Source: Nostoc sp. UCD121
Lineage (GTDB): Bacteria; Cyanobacteriota; Cyanobacteriia; Cyanobacteriales; Nostocaceae
DNA length: 32,970 bases
Reading direction: 5' to 3'
Assembly: GCF_014222285.1 (NCBI RefSeq)
Contig: NZ_JACKZS010000075.1
Span: forward strand, 1-32,970
Each line of letters opens with the position of its first letter. The first letter of the stretch is position 1. Below, one piece after another: positions 22,975 through 31,651 of the stretch. The notes under the pieces were generated by a model, which did not search any database, was not told where the DNA came from, and saw only the letters and a program-made list of their open reading frames with translations. The position numbers and the translations under genes are program-made.

Positions 22975-24171
22975 TCAGCATTGCTTTTGGAGTTCTTTAT
23001 CTAAACTGAAGACTGGCTTTTGTTGTCCACGTTTCCGCAATGTGACGGTAGCAGCCCCAAGTCCAAGCAATGCTAGACCCAATGCTGAACTAGATTCCGG
23101 TACTTGCTTTCTGTCTTCTACGTTTATCACTTGGACACGACCTTGGAAGAAATCGCCCACATAAAGCTTGCCATCTTTGTAGCTTGTGCCACCCGTCCAG
23201 TTAAATCTGCCGGGAGTGAGGTCGAGGGGGTTGCCAAAAGGAGGGCCAGTTAATGCTGGAGGTGGTACCGGATTACCTGACGCATCGCGGGCATTTTCAC
23301 CGAAGGAAGTCAAGAAGTTACCGTTTTTATCAAACACCTGTAGGCGGCTGTTGATAGAATCAGCTACATAAACATTCTCTTGGTCGTCCACTTCGATGCC
23401 AATTGGCTGAAGAAGCTGTCCAGGGCCGCTACCTGCTGAACCAAATGCCAATAGAGGATTACCATTTGGATCAAGTACTTGAACACGGTTGTTATACTGG
23501 TCAGCTACAAAGATATTTCCACTAACTGGGGAAATTCTTACACCTGCTACACCTTGGAATTGCCCAGGTGCAGTGCCCACAGTGCCACCAATGACACCAA
23601 TTTGCTGTCCGTCTGATGTGAATTTAAGGATTCTTTCGCCATTAAAATCACCTACGTAAACGTTGCCAGTTTTGTCAAATGTCACACCAGATGGCCCAAA
23701 GAAAAGCCTACCCTCTACGAGAGGGGTAAATTCTCCATTTGCAAAGGATCTGATAAAGTTACCCTGAGAATCGAATTGATTGATGCGGTTGTTGTAAACA
23801 TCACCTGCATACAAATCCCCTGTTACAGGATTAAAGTCTACAGTTGTTGGCTCATCAAACTGTCCGGGCCCTGTGCCACCGGAGCCAATTGCACCAATAT
23901 ACTCACCGGTTGGACTAAATTTTTCAATTTTGTTACCGAGGTTGTAGTTAGGAGTACCATCTGGGTTGACACCGCGTCCGTTAGCTATGAGGGTATTCCC
24001 TTGGCTATCCACCGCTATCCCTTGAGGGACAAAGAGTTCTCCAGGGCCGAAGCCAGGACTACCAATACTTCTGTCGTAAGTTAATGTTACAGCCTTGGCT
24101 TGGGCTACTGTTGCCAACACCATGAATCCAGTACCGAGAATGCCGATTGACAAATTTTTGACTAATCCCAT
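22975..24171 (-). CDS. scyF: ScyF, secreted NHL-repeat protein with PEP-CTERM-like tail
   Basis: A 398-residue protein with a signal peptide (residues 1-27, GILGTGFMVLATVAQAKA) and about six NHL beta-propeller repeats, seen as recurring PGQF..P.GV......NIFVADQYNNRVQVLD and similar blocks. The C-terminus has VPESSS, a hydrophobic stretch (ALGLALLGLGAATVTL) and RKR, the pattern of a PEP-CTERM sorting signal, followed by an unusually long tail of about 17 residues ending in Cys. It is predicted to act outside the cytoplasmic membrane in late scytonemin assembly. An AAGG site lies upstream of the ATG at 24171. It is separated from scyE by 156 bp. Confidence 0.9.
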   Translation of the reverse strand: MGLVKNLSIGILGTGFMVLATVAQAKAVTLTYDRSIGSPGFGPGELFVPQGIAVDSQGNTLIANGRGVNPDGTPNYNLGNKIEKFSPTGEYIGAIGSGGTGPGQFDEPTTVDFNPVTGDLYAGDVYNNRINQFDSQGNFIRSFANGEFTPLVEGRLFFGPSGVTFDKTGNVYVGDFNGERILKFTSDGQQIGVIGGTVGTAPGQFQGVAGVRISPVSGNIFVADQYNNRVQVLDPNGNPLLAFGSAGSGPGQLLQPIGIEVDDQENVYVADSINSRLQVFDKNGNFLTSFGENARDASGNPVPPPALTGPPFGNPLDLTPGRFNWTGGTSYKDGKLYVGDFFQGRVQVINVEDRKQVPESSSALGLALLGLGAATVTLRKRGQQKPVFSLDKELQKQC

Positions 24172-24327
24172 AAGTTTTAAGCCTTGGTGCTATGAGGTAT
24201 ACTCGTTCCTAGACTAATTTCGTTCCCAGTCCCAGTTTGGGAAATCTAAAATTTGGGCTGCTGCCTCTTGTTTGAAATGCAACTTTCTCTGTGAGGCAGC
24301 AGCCTATTCTGTAAGCTTTACCAGGAA

Positions 24328-25626
24328 TTAGACAGTCTCTGCTTTCACTAATTCTTTGCTGCGTTTGCGCTTCAGCATTGAAGTCGCACCTAAAGCACCA
24401 GCTACTATCAGACCCATTGCAGAGGTAGGTTCGGGGACTTTGGCTACTCTCGGATCAATCTTGATAACTTGTCCAGTGCCTGCAAGTCTGGCTCGGTTTG
24501 CAATATACAAATTACCATCAGGTCCATAGGTGATACCAGAAGCGGCTTCTAGTCCATCACCACTCCAGATTGTTTCACGAGTTCCATCGGTGGCTATTTT
24601 GATCAAAGAACCACTAATATCACCAGTGATAATACCGCCCTGTTGAATTTCTTTCCATTCGGAAGTATTGATGTGTTGTAAGGCGTACAAATTGCCATCA
24701 GGGTCATAAGCTACGCCAGTCAGTTGGGTAAAGCCATCGGCAATAGTTTTGATTGACAAATCATCGCCATTGACGCTAAATATCCGTGCTTCTCCTTCTG
24801 GATAGGGAAAATAAGTGTATTCGCTAACTGTTAAACTGCCATCTGGAGCGATCGCAATTCCAGTCGGTACTGATTGCTGTGTTACAGGTAGTGCAGATGG
24901 ATCTACATCTGGCCCAAGATCAGGATATTCGAGTTTATCTCTATCTATACTTTTCAGAGGAAATGCAGCTACATTCTTAATTCCACTGCCATCGAGCCCC
25001 ACAGAATATATTGTGTTTCCACCGCCATCAACCATGTAAGCAGTGTCACCTTTAATTGCAAAGGCATAAGGGTTGGAAATTAAATCAGTGCCATCAGGAT
25101 TAAATGCAGTTTCATAAGCTGCAAAATCGGCAAGAGTTGTCAACCCACCAGTGTTTAAGTCTACTTTGTATAATTTACCAAGGTCGGGTGATTGCAAAAC
25201 GGTATCACGGTTAGTTGGATCGCCTGCAAGACCGGTCAAAAGATAAGCGTTACCTAGAGAATCAAATTTGATATCCGCAGGGCCGGCTGCTTGTTCTCCA
25301 GAAGGCGATAATGCTAAAGAAGTTAGATTTGAAATAATACTTGTTTTTGTACCGTCCTGAGCAATTTTGAGCAGGGAGCCATTTTGCCCAGCACATAAGG
25401 GAATAAACCCGGCGCTAGGTGATGGGATGCATCTTCCATCTTTTCCGTCACCGCCAGAACCACTTTCTGTAACATAGAGGTTGCCACTAGAATCAAAGCC
25501 GATTCCGCGTGGATTACTAAGACCATCGGCAACTACTGTTAAGCTTGCAGCTTCTGCTGATTTTGGTGCAGAAACGGCAGCAATGCAAACTGTCAAAAGT
25601 GTAAGAGTAAGTGATTTGAGTTTCAT
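24328..25626 (-). CDS. scyE: ScyE, secreted beta-propeller protein of the ScyD/ScyE family
   Basis: A 432-residue protein: signal peptide (residues 1-26, LTLLTVCIAAVSAPKSAEA), then a six-bladed propeller with repeats such as GIGFDSSGNLYVTESG, ADIKFDSLGNAYLLTG and GITYGPDGNLYIANR. The C-terminal VPEPTSAMGLIVAGALGA followed by KRKR is a clear PEP-CTERM signal. It is a paralogue of its neighbour ScyD, of nearly equal length and with the same block order. From published work on Nostoc punctiforme, ScyE is periplasmic and a scyE mutant accumulates the scytonemin monomer, so it acts in the dimerisation stage. Start ATG at 25626. Confidence 0.93.
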   Translation of the reverse strand: MKLKSLTLTLLTVCIAAVSAPKSAEAASLTVVADGLSNPRGIGFDSSGNLYVTESGSGGDGKDGRCIPSPSAGFIPLCAGQNGSLLKIAQDGTKTSIISNLTSLALSPSGEQAAGPADIKFDSLGNAYLLTGLAGDPTNRDTVLQSPDLGKLYKVDLNTGGLTTLADFAAYETAFNPDGTDLISNPYAFAIKGDTAYMVDGGGNTIYSVGLDGSGIKNVAAFPLKSIDRDKLEYPDLGPDVDPSALPVTQQSVPTGIAIAPDGSLTVSEYTYFPYPEGEARIFSVNGDDLSIKTIADGFTQLTGVAYDPDGNLYALQHINTSEWKEIQQGGIITGDISGSLIKIATDGTRETIWSGDGLEAASGITYGPDGNLYIANRARLAGTGQVIKIDPRVAKVPEPTSAMGLIVAGALGATSMLKRKRSKELVKAETV

Positions 25627-25723
25627 ACCTTTAGAAATTTAGAGTTAAGTAAGTGGAAAACTTTATGGGTTTAAAGACAACGAATTCCAGTTTTTAAGGA
25701 ACGCGCAATTGGTTTGAAACTCT

Positions 25724-27016
25724 TTAGTTGAGATTAATGGGAGGTGTGGGGATTCTCTTCTTGTGCAACCAACCAACGCCCAAGGCTGCGATCGCTAATA
25801 CGCCTAAAGTAGAATCAGGTTCAGGGATAGATTTGGTATTCTCAATTTTGAGAACTTGTCCAAATCCAGGGCGATCGCCTCGGTTTGCAACGTATACCGC
25901 ACCATCTGAACCAATAGTCAAGGCGCTAGGTGACTCTAATCCATTGCCACTCAGTAGAGTTGTGCGAGTGCCATCGGCAGCTATTTTGATGACAGAACCA
26001 TCAAAATCACCCTTCCAAGCTGACTGATTGGCGTACTGCAAAGCATATAAATTGCCTTCAGTATCAAATTCCAAATCTGTGAGTTGGGTAAAACCATCGG
26101 CGAAGACTGTTGCTAAACCATCAGCACCAACTCGATAGATTTTTGCCCCACCTTCAGGGAAGGGAAAACCAGTAAATTGGCTGACGTAATAAGCACCATC
26201 GGGGCCTTTTGCCACGTTTGAAGGTACTGCTTGGGTTGCAAACTGCGATGGGCGAAGCCCCGCCGTAGGCGATCGCACCTCTTCACCTTGAGATGGCACT
26301 TGCGCCGGTTCATTGGACGGGGAACCAGAGGGTGGGAAGACGGGATTAGCTAATATGTCTTCAGGAAAGGTGGTAATAGCTTGTAAATTTCTCCCGTCAG
26401 TATTGACGCTGAGTAAGTTGTTTGCACCTGCATCAACTGCAACTAACTTATTGCCATCTATGACAAAACCCAAGGGATTGCTACCTACCTCACCACCATC
26501 GGGATTGTTGGCGAGTTCATAGTTAGCGAAATCGGCAACACTCGTCCAGGAATTGGTATTAAAATCGGGAGCGATGATTTTGCCGAGGTCAGTGTAACCT
26601 AAATTGCGATCGCGAAAAGCCGGATTAGCCGCATACCCAATCAGAACATAAGGTTTACCTGTAGCATCAAATTTAATATCACGAGGGCCTGCGGCTCCAG
26701 TGCCATCTGGTAATGCTAAGGAAGGAAGTCCTGTAAGTATGCGTTCGGTCTTACCATTCTCAATTTTGGTAACTGCTCCACTTGTGCCATAGCATAGAGA
26801 ATCACCTTGACCACTTGCTGGTGGAACGCAAGCGCCACTTCCCCCTATTCCCGCCTCTGTAACATAGAGATTACCATCAGGACTAAAGCTCAGACCGCCG
26901 GCATTATATAAACCGTCGGCGATTACTGAAAAGGATGCGGCTGACGCAGCTTTCATTCCAGAAAAAGCGGCAACACAAAAAGTGAGGATAGTAATAGTGA
27001 ATGGCTTCAGGTTCAT
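25724..27016 (-). CDS. scyD: ScyD, secreted beta-propeller protein of the ScyD/ScyE family
   Basis: A 430-residue paralogue of ScyE with a signal peptide (MNLKPFTITILTFCVAA, cleavage near ASA) and the same propeller blocks (GLSFSPDGNLYVTEAG, DIKFDATGKPYVLIG, ALTIGSDGAVYVANRG). The C-terminal IPEPDSTLGVLAIAALGVGW then HKKR is a PEP-CTERM signal. I place the start at the ATG at 27016; a TTG three codons upstream is less likely. Residues about 247-258 (RSPTAGLRPSQ) are encoded by a 32-bp dispersed palindromic repeat (26245-26276) inserted in frame, in a loop absent from ScyE. ScyD is reported as not strictly needed for scytonemin in N. punctiforme, as I recall. Confidence 0.92.
   Translation of the reverse strand: MNLKPFTITILTFCVAAFSGMKAASAASFSVIADGLYNAGGLSFSPDGNLYVTEAGIGGSGACVPPASGQGDSLCYGTSGAVTKIENGKTERILTGLPSLALPDGTGAAGPRDIKFDATGKPYVLIGYAANPAFRDRNLGYTDLGKIIAPDFNTNSWTSVADFANYELANNPDGGEVGSNPLGFVIDGNKLVAVDAGANNLLSVNTDGRNLQAITTFPEDILANPVFPPSGSPSNEPAQVPSQGEEVRSPTAGLRPSQFATQAVPSNVAKGPDGAYYVSQFTGFPFPEGGAKIYRVGADGLATVFADGFTQLTDLEFDTEGNLYALQYANQSAWKGDFDGSVIKIAADGTRTTLLSGNGLESPSALTIGSDGAVYVANRGDRPGFGQVLKIENTKSIPEPDSTLGVLAIAALGVGWLHKKRIPTPPINLN
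26245..26276. repeat. Dispersed HIP1-containing palindromic repeat inside scyD
   Basis: The 32-bp segment contains GGGCGAAGCCCCGCC and ends with GGCGATCGC; it matches a palindromic repeat common in Nostoc intergenic DNA. Here it lies within the scyD reading frame and keeps it open. Confidence 0.65.
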
Positions 27017-27095
27017 GTGTTGCAATAAGGCTAATCGTGGGGAATTGAGGGGTAAATTTTAAATGCAGAGGGAAGCGCAGAGTAGCACTGAGGTT

Positions 27096-28064
27096 TTAAT
27101 TAGTAACTAGGGATTCTTGAATTTTTGGCAGATAGCTCATTCCTCGATCAAATGATTTGAGGTTGCCAGCTTTAGCTTCGAGTAAACGTTTGATGTTCAT
27201 GCTCTCAGCGCCAAAGTCTTCAATTTGAAGTTTGCCGTGGCTAACAGTTCCATCTGTTTTCCAAAATGTGATTCGATGCAGGATGAAACCAGAAGCTTCG
27301 GGGTCAGCGAAAGCATAAGCGGTTGGGATAAGTAACGCTACAGAACGCTGATAATATTCGTACTCTGGATAAAAATATTCTTGTTCAAGTAAGTAGTATT
27401 TACTCAAAGAATGAACTCGCACCGAAACTTTTACATTCTGGTCATATTCATCTTTGAATTCACCTGATTCAGAAGTGATATTACCATTTGGGCGTAACAG
27501 ATGCGCCCACTCATCTATATTTTGTAAGTCTTTTAAGTATTCAATACCGATTTCAATTGGAGCATCAACATAAATGGTATCAGTATCGATAAAGTGGCTT
27601 CCTTTGGCTGCTGAGGTCAGACCAGCTTTGCGTTCCAAATTACCTTTTAGAGAACGACATTCAGAAGTATGGACTGTGTGAATTCCCTGCATAATCATCT
27701 GAGTCTGCCGTTTGGGATCGACAAAGCTCAACCAGTGAAAATATACGCCTTTCTCATCTGTCCCTGGCTCAATGTAGTCAGTGGGAAACAGCAAAACAGG
27801 ATAAACTTGAAAATATTTTTGGTACTCTAATCCACAGTGCCATTCAATGCCGTAGAAAAGCGGATTTTGAAGTTTTTTAACGTGATAATAGAGATTTTTG
27901 TGATAACCCGATGCAGTTCCGAGCCAGGTATCTTCATCAATTTGCTCTTTCATCCGGCTATAAAGAGTCCATTCATCCAAGTTCTTTAAACTACAAAGAT
28001 ATTCAAATGCACTCTCAGGTGAAGTAGCAATGTAAGCTGATGTTGCAAAAGTATTTTTTTCCAC
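27096..28064 (-). CDS. scyC: ScyC, scytonemin monomer cyclase
   Basis: A 322-residue protein without signal peptide, composed of two similar halves, each starting with a START/SRPBCC-like motif: SPESAFEYLCSLKNLDEW (about residues 15-32) and APIEIGIEYLKDLQNIDEW (about 168-186). The established role is cyclisation (with decarboxylation) of the ScyA acyloin product to the tricyclic monomer ketone in the cytoplasm. The start is GTG at 28064, strongly supported by AAGGAG 6 nt upstream. It is 25 bp from scyB and clearly co-transcribed. The visible tandem-domain layout is direct; the fold assignment is inference. Confidence 0.92.
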   Translation of the reverse strand: MEKNTFATSAYIATSPESAFEYLCSLKNLDEWTLYSRMKEQIDEDTWLGTASGYHKNLYYHVKKLQNPLFYGIEWHCGLEYQKYFQVYPVLLFPTDYIEPGTDEKGVYFHWLSFVDPKRQTQMIMQGIHTVHTSECRSLKGNLERKAGLTSAAKGSHFIDTDTIYVDAPIEIGIEYLKDLQNIDEWAHLLRPNGNITSESGEFKDEYDQNVKVSVRVHSLSKYYLLEQEYFYPEYEYYQRSVALLIPTAYAFADPEASGFILHRITFWKTDGTVSHGKLQIEDFGAESMNIKRLLEAKAGNLKSFDRGMSYLPKIQESLVTN

Positions 28065-28089
28065 TTCTCACTCCTTAAGATAATAATAA

Positions 28090-29154
28090 TTAAGCTGCTA
28101 CGATCGCTTTAGATTTGCTGTGCTTAATATTGTTGATACGGTCTTCTGCTAACCGTTTAGCAGCATCGTTGGTAGTAACTCCCTGCTCTTTTGCAATCTC
28201 AAAAATTGCTGACAGGGTGTCATAAATGTTATGCACTTGCTTGAAGGCTTTTTCTTCGTCATAACCAATCATTTCGTTGTAAACGTTGATTAGTCCTCCA
28301 GCATTAATTACATAATCAGGGCTGTAGATAATCCCTTTTTTGGTAAGCATTTGACTATGTAATTGCTCGTTTTCCAATTGATTATTAGCTGCACCAGCAA
28401 TAATCTGAGCTTTGAGAAAAGGAATTGTATGACTGTTAAGAATTCCTCCCAAAGCGCAAGGGGAAAAAATATCTACATCAAGAGAGTAAATTTCAGTTGG
28501 TTCTACAACAGTTGCGCCAAAAAGCCGTTTTGCTTCTTCCGCTTTTGCTGGATCTACATCGCTCACAAAAAGCTTGACATCATGATCATGTAAGTGGCGA
28601 CAGAGATTTTTGCCGACATTACCTAAGCCTTGAACTGCAACTTTCATGCCATCAAGTCTTTTGCTCTGCCAACGAGATTCTACAGCAGCTTTAATTCCTA
28701 GAAAAACTCCTAATGATGTGATGGGAGCAGGGCCACCAGATTTTTCTGAAACTCCAACAACATGGTTAGTTTCTTGGCTGATTGTTCGGACATCATCAGG
28801 GGTAATATTGACATCTTGTCCAGTAATAAAACGCCCATTGAGACTGTTAACAAAACGCCCGTAGGCTCTCAACAAATCATCTGTTTTATTTTCAGGATTA
28901 GCAATAATAACTGCTTTGCCACCACCAGCTGGAATATTTGCACAAGCAGCTTTATAAGTCATCCCCCGGCTGAGACGAAGTGCATCTTTTAAAGCAGCTT
29001 CTTCGTTGACATAAGGCATGAGTCTTGTAGCACCCATTGCTGGGCCCAAGGTCGTGTCATGGATGGCAATAATTGCCTTAATTTCGGGATTTTTACCATG
29101 ACAAAACAGAACTTGTTCGTGACCCATTTCTCTAACAGTTTCAAATAGCAGCAT
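28090..29154 (-). CDS. scyB: ScyB, tryptophan dehydrogenase (Leu/Glu dehydrogenase family)
   Basis: A 354-residue amino-acid dehydrogenase converting L-tryptophan to indole-3-pyruvate with NAD+. The catalytic lysines are visible as K68 (MTYKAACANIPAGGGK) and K80, and D114 in GQDVNITPDD; the dinucleotide motif is QGLGNVGKN (from residue 175). The length and layout are those of leucine dehydrogenases. An AGAGG ribosome site precedes the ATG at 29154. It follows scyA by 335 bp (a repeat-filled spacer) and precedes scyC by 25 bp. Confidence 0.95.
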   Translation of the reverse strand: MLLFETVREMGHEQVLFCHGKNPEIKAIIAIHDTTLGPAMGATRLMPYVNEEAALKDALRLSRGMTYKAACANIPAGGGKAVIIANPENKTDDLLRAYGRFVNSLNGRFITGQDVNITPDDVRTISQETNHVVGVSEKSGGPAPITSLGVFLGIKAAVESRWQSKRLDGMKVAVQGLGNVGKNLCRHLHDHDVKLFVSDVDPAKAEEAKRLFGATVVEPTEIYSLDVDIFSPCALGGILNSHTIPFLKAQIIAGAANNQLENEQLHSQMLTKKGIIYSPDYVINAGGLINVYNEMIGYDEEKAFKQVHNIYDTLSAIFEIAKEQGVTTNDAAKRLAEDRINNIKHSKSKAIVAA

Positions 29155-29301
29155 CTTGACCTCTCGATATTGTTTGGGATTGGTTAGAGAAAGTTATTAG
29201 CATGACGAAATGTAAAGATATAGACACAAAATCAGGCTGAAATATTAAGATTGAGTAAAGCTAAAAACCAAATTTGGTGAATGTAGTTGCTGGAATAAGA
29301 G

Positions 29302-29461
29302 AACGAACCACAAAGGGCGCAAAGAGCGCGAAGGTAAGAGAGTTGTAAAGGGTTTTTGCATCAGTGTCGTGAATTTTTGAAAGATTGTGATGCTGGCGTG
29401 TTTTGTTCTCTTCCACGATGAAATTACTTAATATCTTCCTTTGCGGGCTTTGCGGTTCGTT
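29302..29461. repeat. 160-bp element bounded by inverted AACGAACC-CAAAG repeats in the scyA-scyB spacer
   Basis: The left end reads AACGAACCACAAAGGGCGC and the right end is CTTTGCGGTTCGTT, its near-perfect complement. The inside holds further GCGCAAAGAGCGC and CCTTTGCGGGC copies. It looks like a composite or miniature element of the dispersed repeat family listed at 11774. It separates scyA from the rest of the array, so it may influence the transcript ratio. Confidence 0.6.
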
Positions 29462-29489
29462 AGAAAAAAATCGAGCGTTGCCAGCAAAA

Positions 29490-31361
29490 TTAAACCATTG
29501 GAAATGAAACTTGCTTGGCTCCATTTTTAGCTGTTGATTTAATTCCTTGTGCTGCCAAACTCTTATTACGTCCACCAGAAGGTGCTGGACGATCAGCATC
29601 AATTACGACATCAATGAGAAAGGGAACAGACGATGCGATCGCTTGTTCTAATGCCGCTTCAATATCCGACTCTCTAACAACTACGAGTGCTTCTGCTCCC
29701 ATCCCACGAGCAATCATGGCGAAGTTTGTCGGTGGAAGTGTGGCATCTGCGCCCTTTAATCCCAAGATTTTCATCCCTTGATGGCACATGTTGTAACGCG
29801 CATCGTTGAGGACAATCCAAATCGCTGGAATTTTGTATTTCACGGCTGTGCTGATTTCGTTATTCATCAGCATTGCTCCATCGCCGACAATCCCTACAGC
29901 TTTACTATTGTTTGCCAGCGCTGCACCCAACACTCCAGTAACGGCGTGACCCATTGCGCCGACTCCGGTGCTGACTCGATAACGATTGGTTTCGGTAAAT
30001 TGGAGTAGATGGGTTGACCAAGTAAACGAGTTACCACACTCCGCCATTACTACTGCATCGCTACCTTCAACAATTATCTTTTGAATTGCTGCCATCAATA
30101 CTTCTGGCCGCACTGGATAATCTACGTCTGGTGCAGGTTCAATTGCTTTGCGTTCTGGACTAGGTAGCGACAAAGTTGTGGAACGAGGAGCATCTGGTAA
30201 TTGCTCCAATAATTCTTCCACAAAAGCTTTGATATCAGAGCGAACTGCGAAAGTTTCAACGTGGGGATAGGCTACACCTGGCACTTCTGGGTCAATATCT
30301 ACATGGATGAAACCTTCTTTTGGAACTAGCGCCGAACTCCAGAAAGAAGTCGGTTCACCAAGGCGGGTTCCTAATACGAGTGTGCGTAGTGGAGGTTGCT
30401 GTTCCATATAAGTTAAGACGGAAGCATGACCGCCTAAACCTGTGACACCCACAAACTGGGGATGATCTTCAGGGAAGATACCTTTACCACGGGGTGAACA
30501 CATCACGGCTGCTCCCGTTTTTTCAGCGAGTTCAAGGATTTCCTCTGCTGCGTCACGCGCACCGAAACCAACCCAGATGGCAAAGGGGCCAGATGATAAT
30601 AACTCTACAGATTTAGCGATCGCTTCTTTGGAAGCAGTCATTGGAAATGGAGTAACATCTAGTTGGGGTAAAGCTACATCCTCAACTAAACTTGTCTGCA
30701 CTGCGGTAGGAATACTCAAATGAGCCACAAACCCGCCCGGTTGCGCCATAGCTAAAGCAAGTTTGCGGAAAATCTGCGGTAGTTGACCCGCAGATTCAAT
30801 AGTGATTGCATAGTTGAATAACGCTCCTGGGGTAAAAATTCCCCCACTGGGCAATGTATAAGTGCTGGTTTCTTGAATTGCCCAACGTCCACGCTGTGGT
30901 GCAGAGGTGCAAGCCGATAGCAAAATTACCTTTGCGCCTTCACCACGAGCCGCAAATAATCCGGTCAGCGCATTGGTGATCCCCGGCCCGGCTGTGGTAA
31001 AAACTACAGTGGGGCGATTATTGGCAAAGTATGCTTCGGTGGCTGCAAAGGCTGCTCCTGCTTCATGGCGGAAGTTTAACACCTCGATACTGCTATTTGA
31101 TAGCGCACCCCAAAGGCTGGCCATCGCGCCACCAGCGACACCAAAAGCGTAGCTTACTCCCAAATTTACCAACATCTGAGCGATCGCATCGGCAACTGAG
31201 AGCGTTGGTGGTGTTTCACCATTTAAAAAAGGCTGAGTTCCCCCGTTATTCTCCGAGTCATCAAGCTGACGAGAAGATTCTACATATCTATTTGCTGGAA
31301 ATTCTTTGTATGGCTCAGTAGTGATGAGAGGAGAGTTGGAACCAGTATAGTTTTGACTCAT
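29490..31361 (-). CDS. scyA: ScyA, thiamine-diphosphate acyloin synthase (acetolactate-synthase-like)
   Basis: A 623-residue ThDP enzyme joining indole-3-pyruvate and p-hydroxyphenylpyruvate, the key carbon-carbon step of scytonemin synthesis. After about 50 extra residues it has the acetolactate synthase layout: pyrimidine-binding domain with catalytic E100 in FRHEAGAAF, a central domain, and the ThDP/Mg motif GDGAMLMNNEIS (493-504) ending at N519-D520. It is the first gene of the array. The ATG at 31361 is the natural start although its ribosome site is weak. In N. punctiforme the region to the other side of scyA contains a two-component regulator; none is visible here within 1.6 kb. Confidence 0.95.
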   Translation of the reverse strand: MSQNYTGSNSPLITTEPYKEFPANRYVESSRQLDDSENNGGTQPFLNGETPPTLSVADAIAQMLVNLGVSYAFGVAGGAMASLWGALSNSSIEVLNFRHEAGAAFAATEAYFANNRPTVVFTTAGPGITNALTGLFAARGEGAKVILLSACTSAPQRGRWAIQETSTYTLPSGGIFTPGALFNYAITIESAGQLPQIFRKLALAMAQPGGFVAHLSIPTAVQTSLVEDVALPQLDVTPFPMTASKEAIAKSVELLSSGPFAIWVGFGARDAAEEILELAEKTGAAVMCSPRGKGIFPEDHPQFVGVTGLGGHASVLTYMEQQPPLRTLVLGTRLGEPTSFWSSALVPKEGFIHVDIDPEVPGVAYPHVETFAVRSDIKAFVEELLEQLPDAPRSTTLSLPSPERKAIEPAPDVDYPVRPEVLMAAIQKIIVEGSDAVVMAECGNSFTWSTHLLQFTETNRYRVSTGVGAMGHAVTGVLGAALANNSKAVGIVGDGAMLMNNEISTAVKYKIPAIWIVLNDARYNMCHQGMKILGLKGADATLPPTNFAMIARGMGAEALVVVRESDIEAALEQAIASSVPFLIDVVIDADRPAPSGGRNKSLAAQGIKSTAKNGAKQVSFPMV

Positions 31362-31435
31362 GGTTTCACTTAATTACATAAAGTTACACAAAGGCTTTTT
31401 AGTTTACAATCACAGCGCGAGCAATATTTAATACG

Positions 31436-31450
31436 AACAACTCTGTTGTT
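31436..31450. promoter_or_regulatory. Perfect palindrome about 80 bp upstream of scyA, candidate operator
   Basis: AACAAC-TCT-GTTGTT is a perfect inverted repeat with 6-bp arms. Distance to the scyA start codon (75-89 bp) fits a regulator site near the promoter. No known regulator consensus is recognised. Confidence 0.35.
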
Positions 31451-31602
31451 TACCACAGCTATGACCGAGTTTGATCGATAGTAGAAACGGTTGATTGCTG
31501 CTGATTGATGGTTGTGATAGCACTACCAAAAAATTTTTGCAAAGCATACAGCAAGTAAGGCTGTGCTTCTAACAACCACAATAGAGGGGATGATAACTGA
31601 TA

Positions 31603-31651
31603 TGCAATCAAAAATCTTTTGATGAAGGTGTCAAATTTTTCGCAGCTACAG
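31603..31651 (+). repeat. Upstream 49-bp direct repeat, copy 1
   Basis: Aligns without gaps to 31842-31890 and 31967-32015. Shared core: CAAT, then AAAT-TTTTGAT, AA, CAA and TTT-C. It lies about 240 bp from the scyA start codon. Confidence 0.7.

Noticed and set aside
29261..29602. 113-codon minus-strand frame between scyB and scyA
   Set aside because: It overlaps the end of scyA in another frame and the repeat element at 29302-29461; no recognisable protein.
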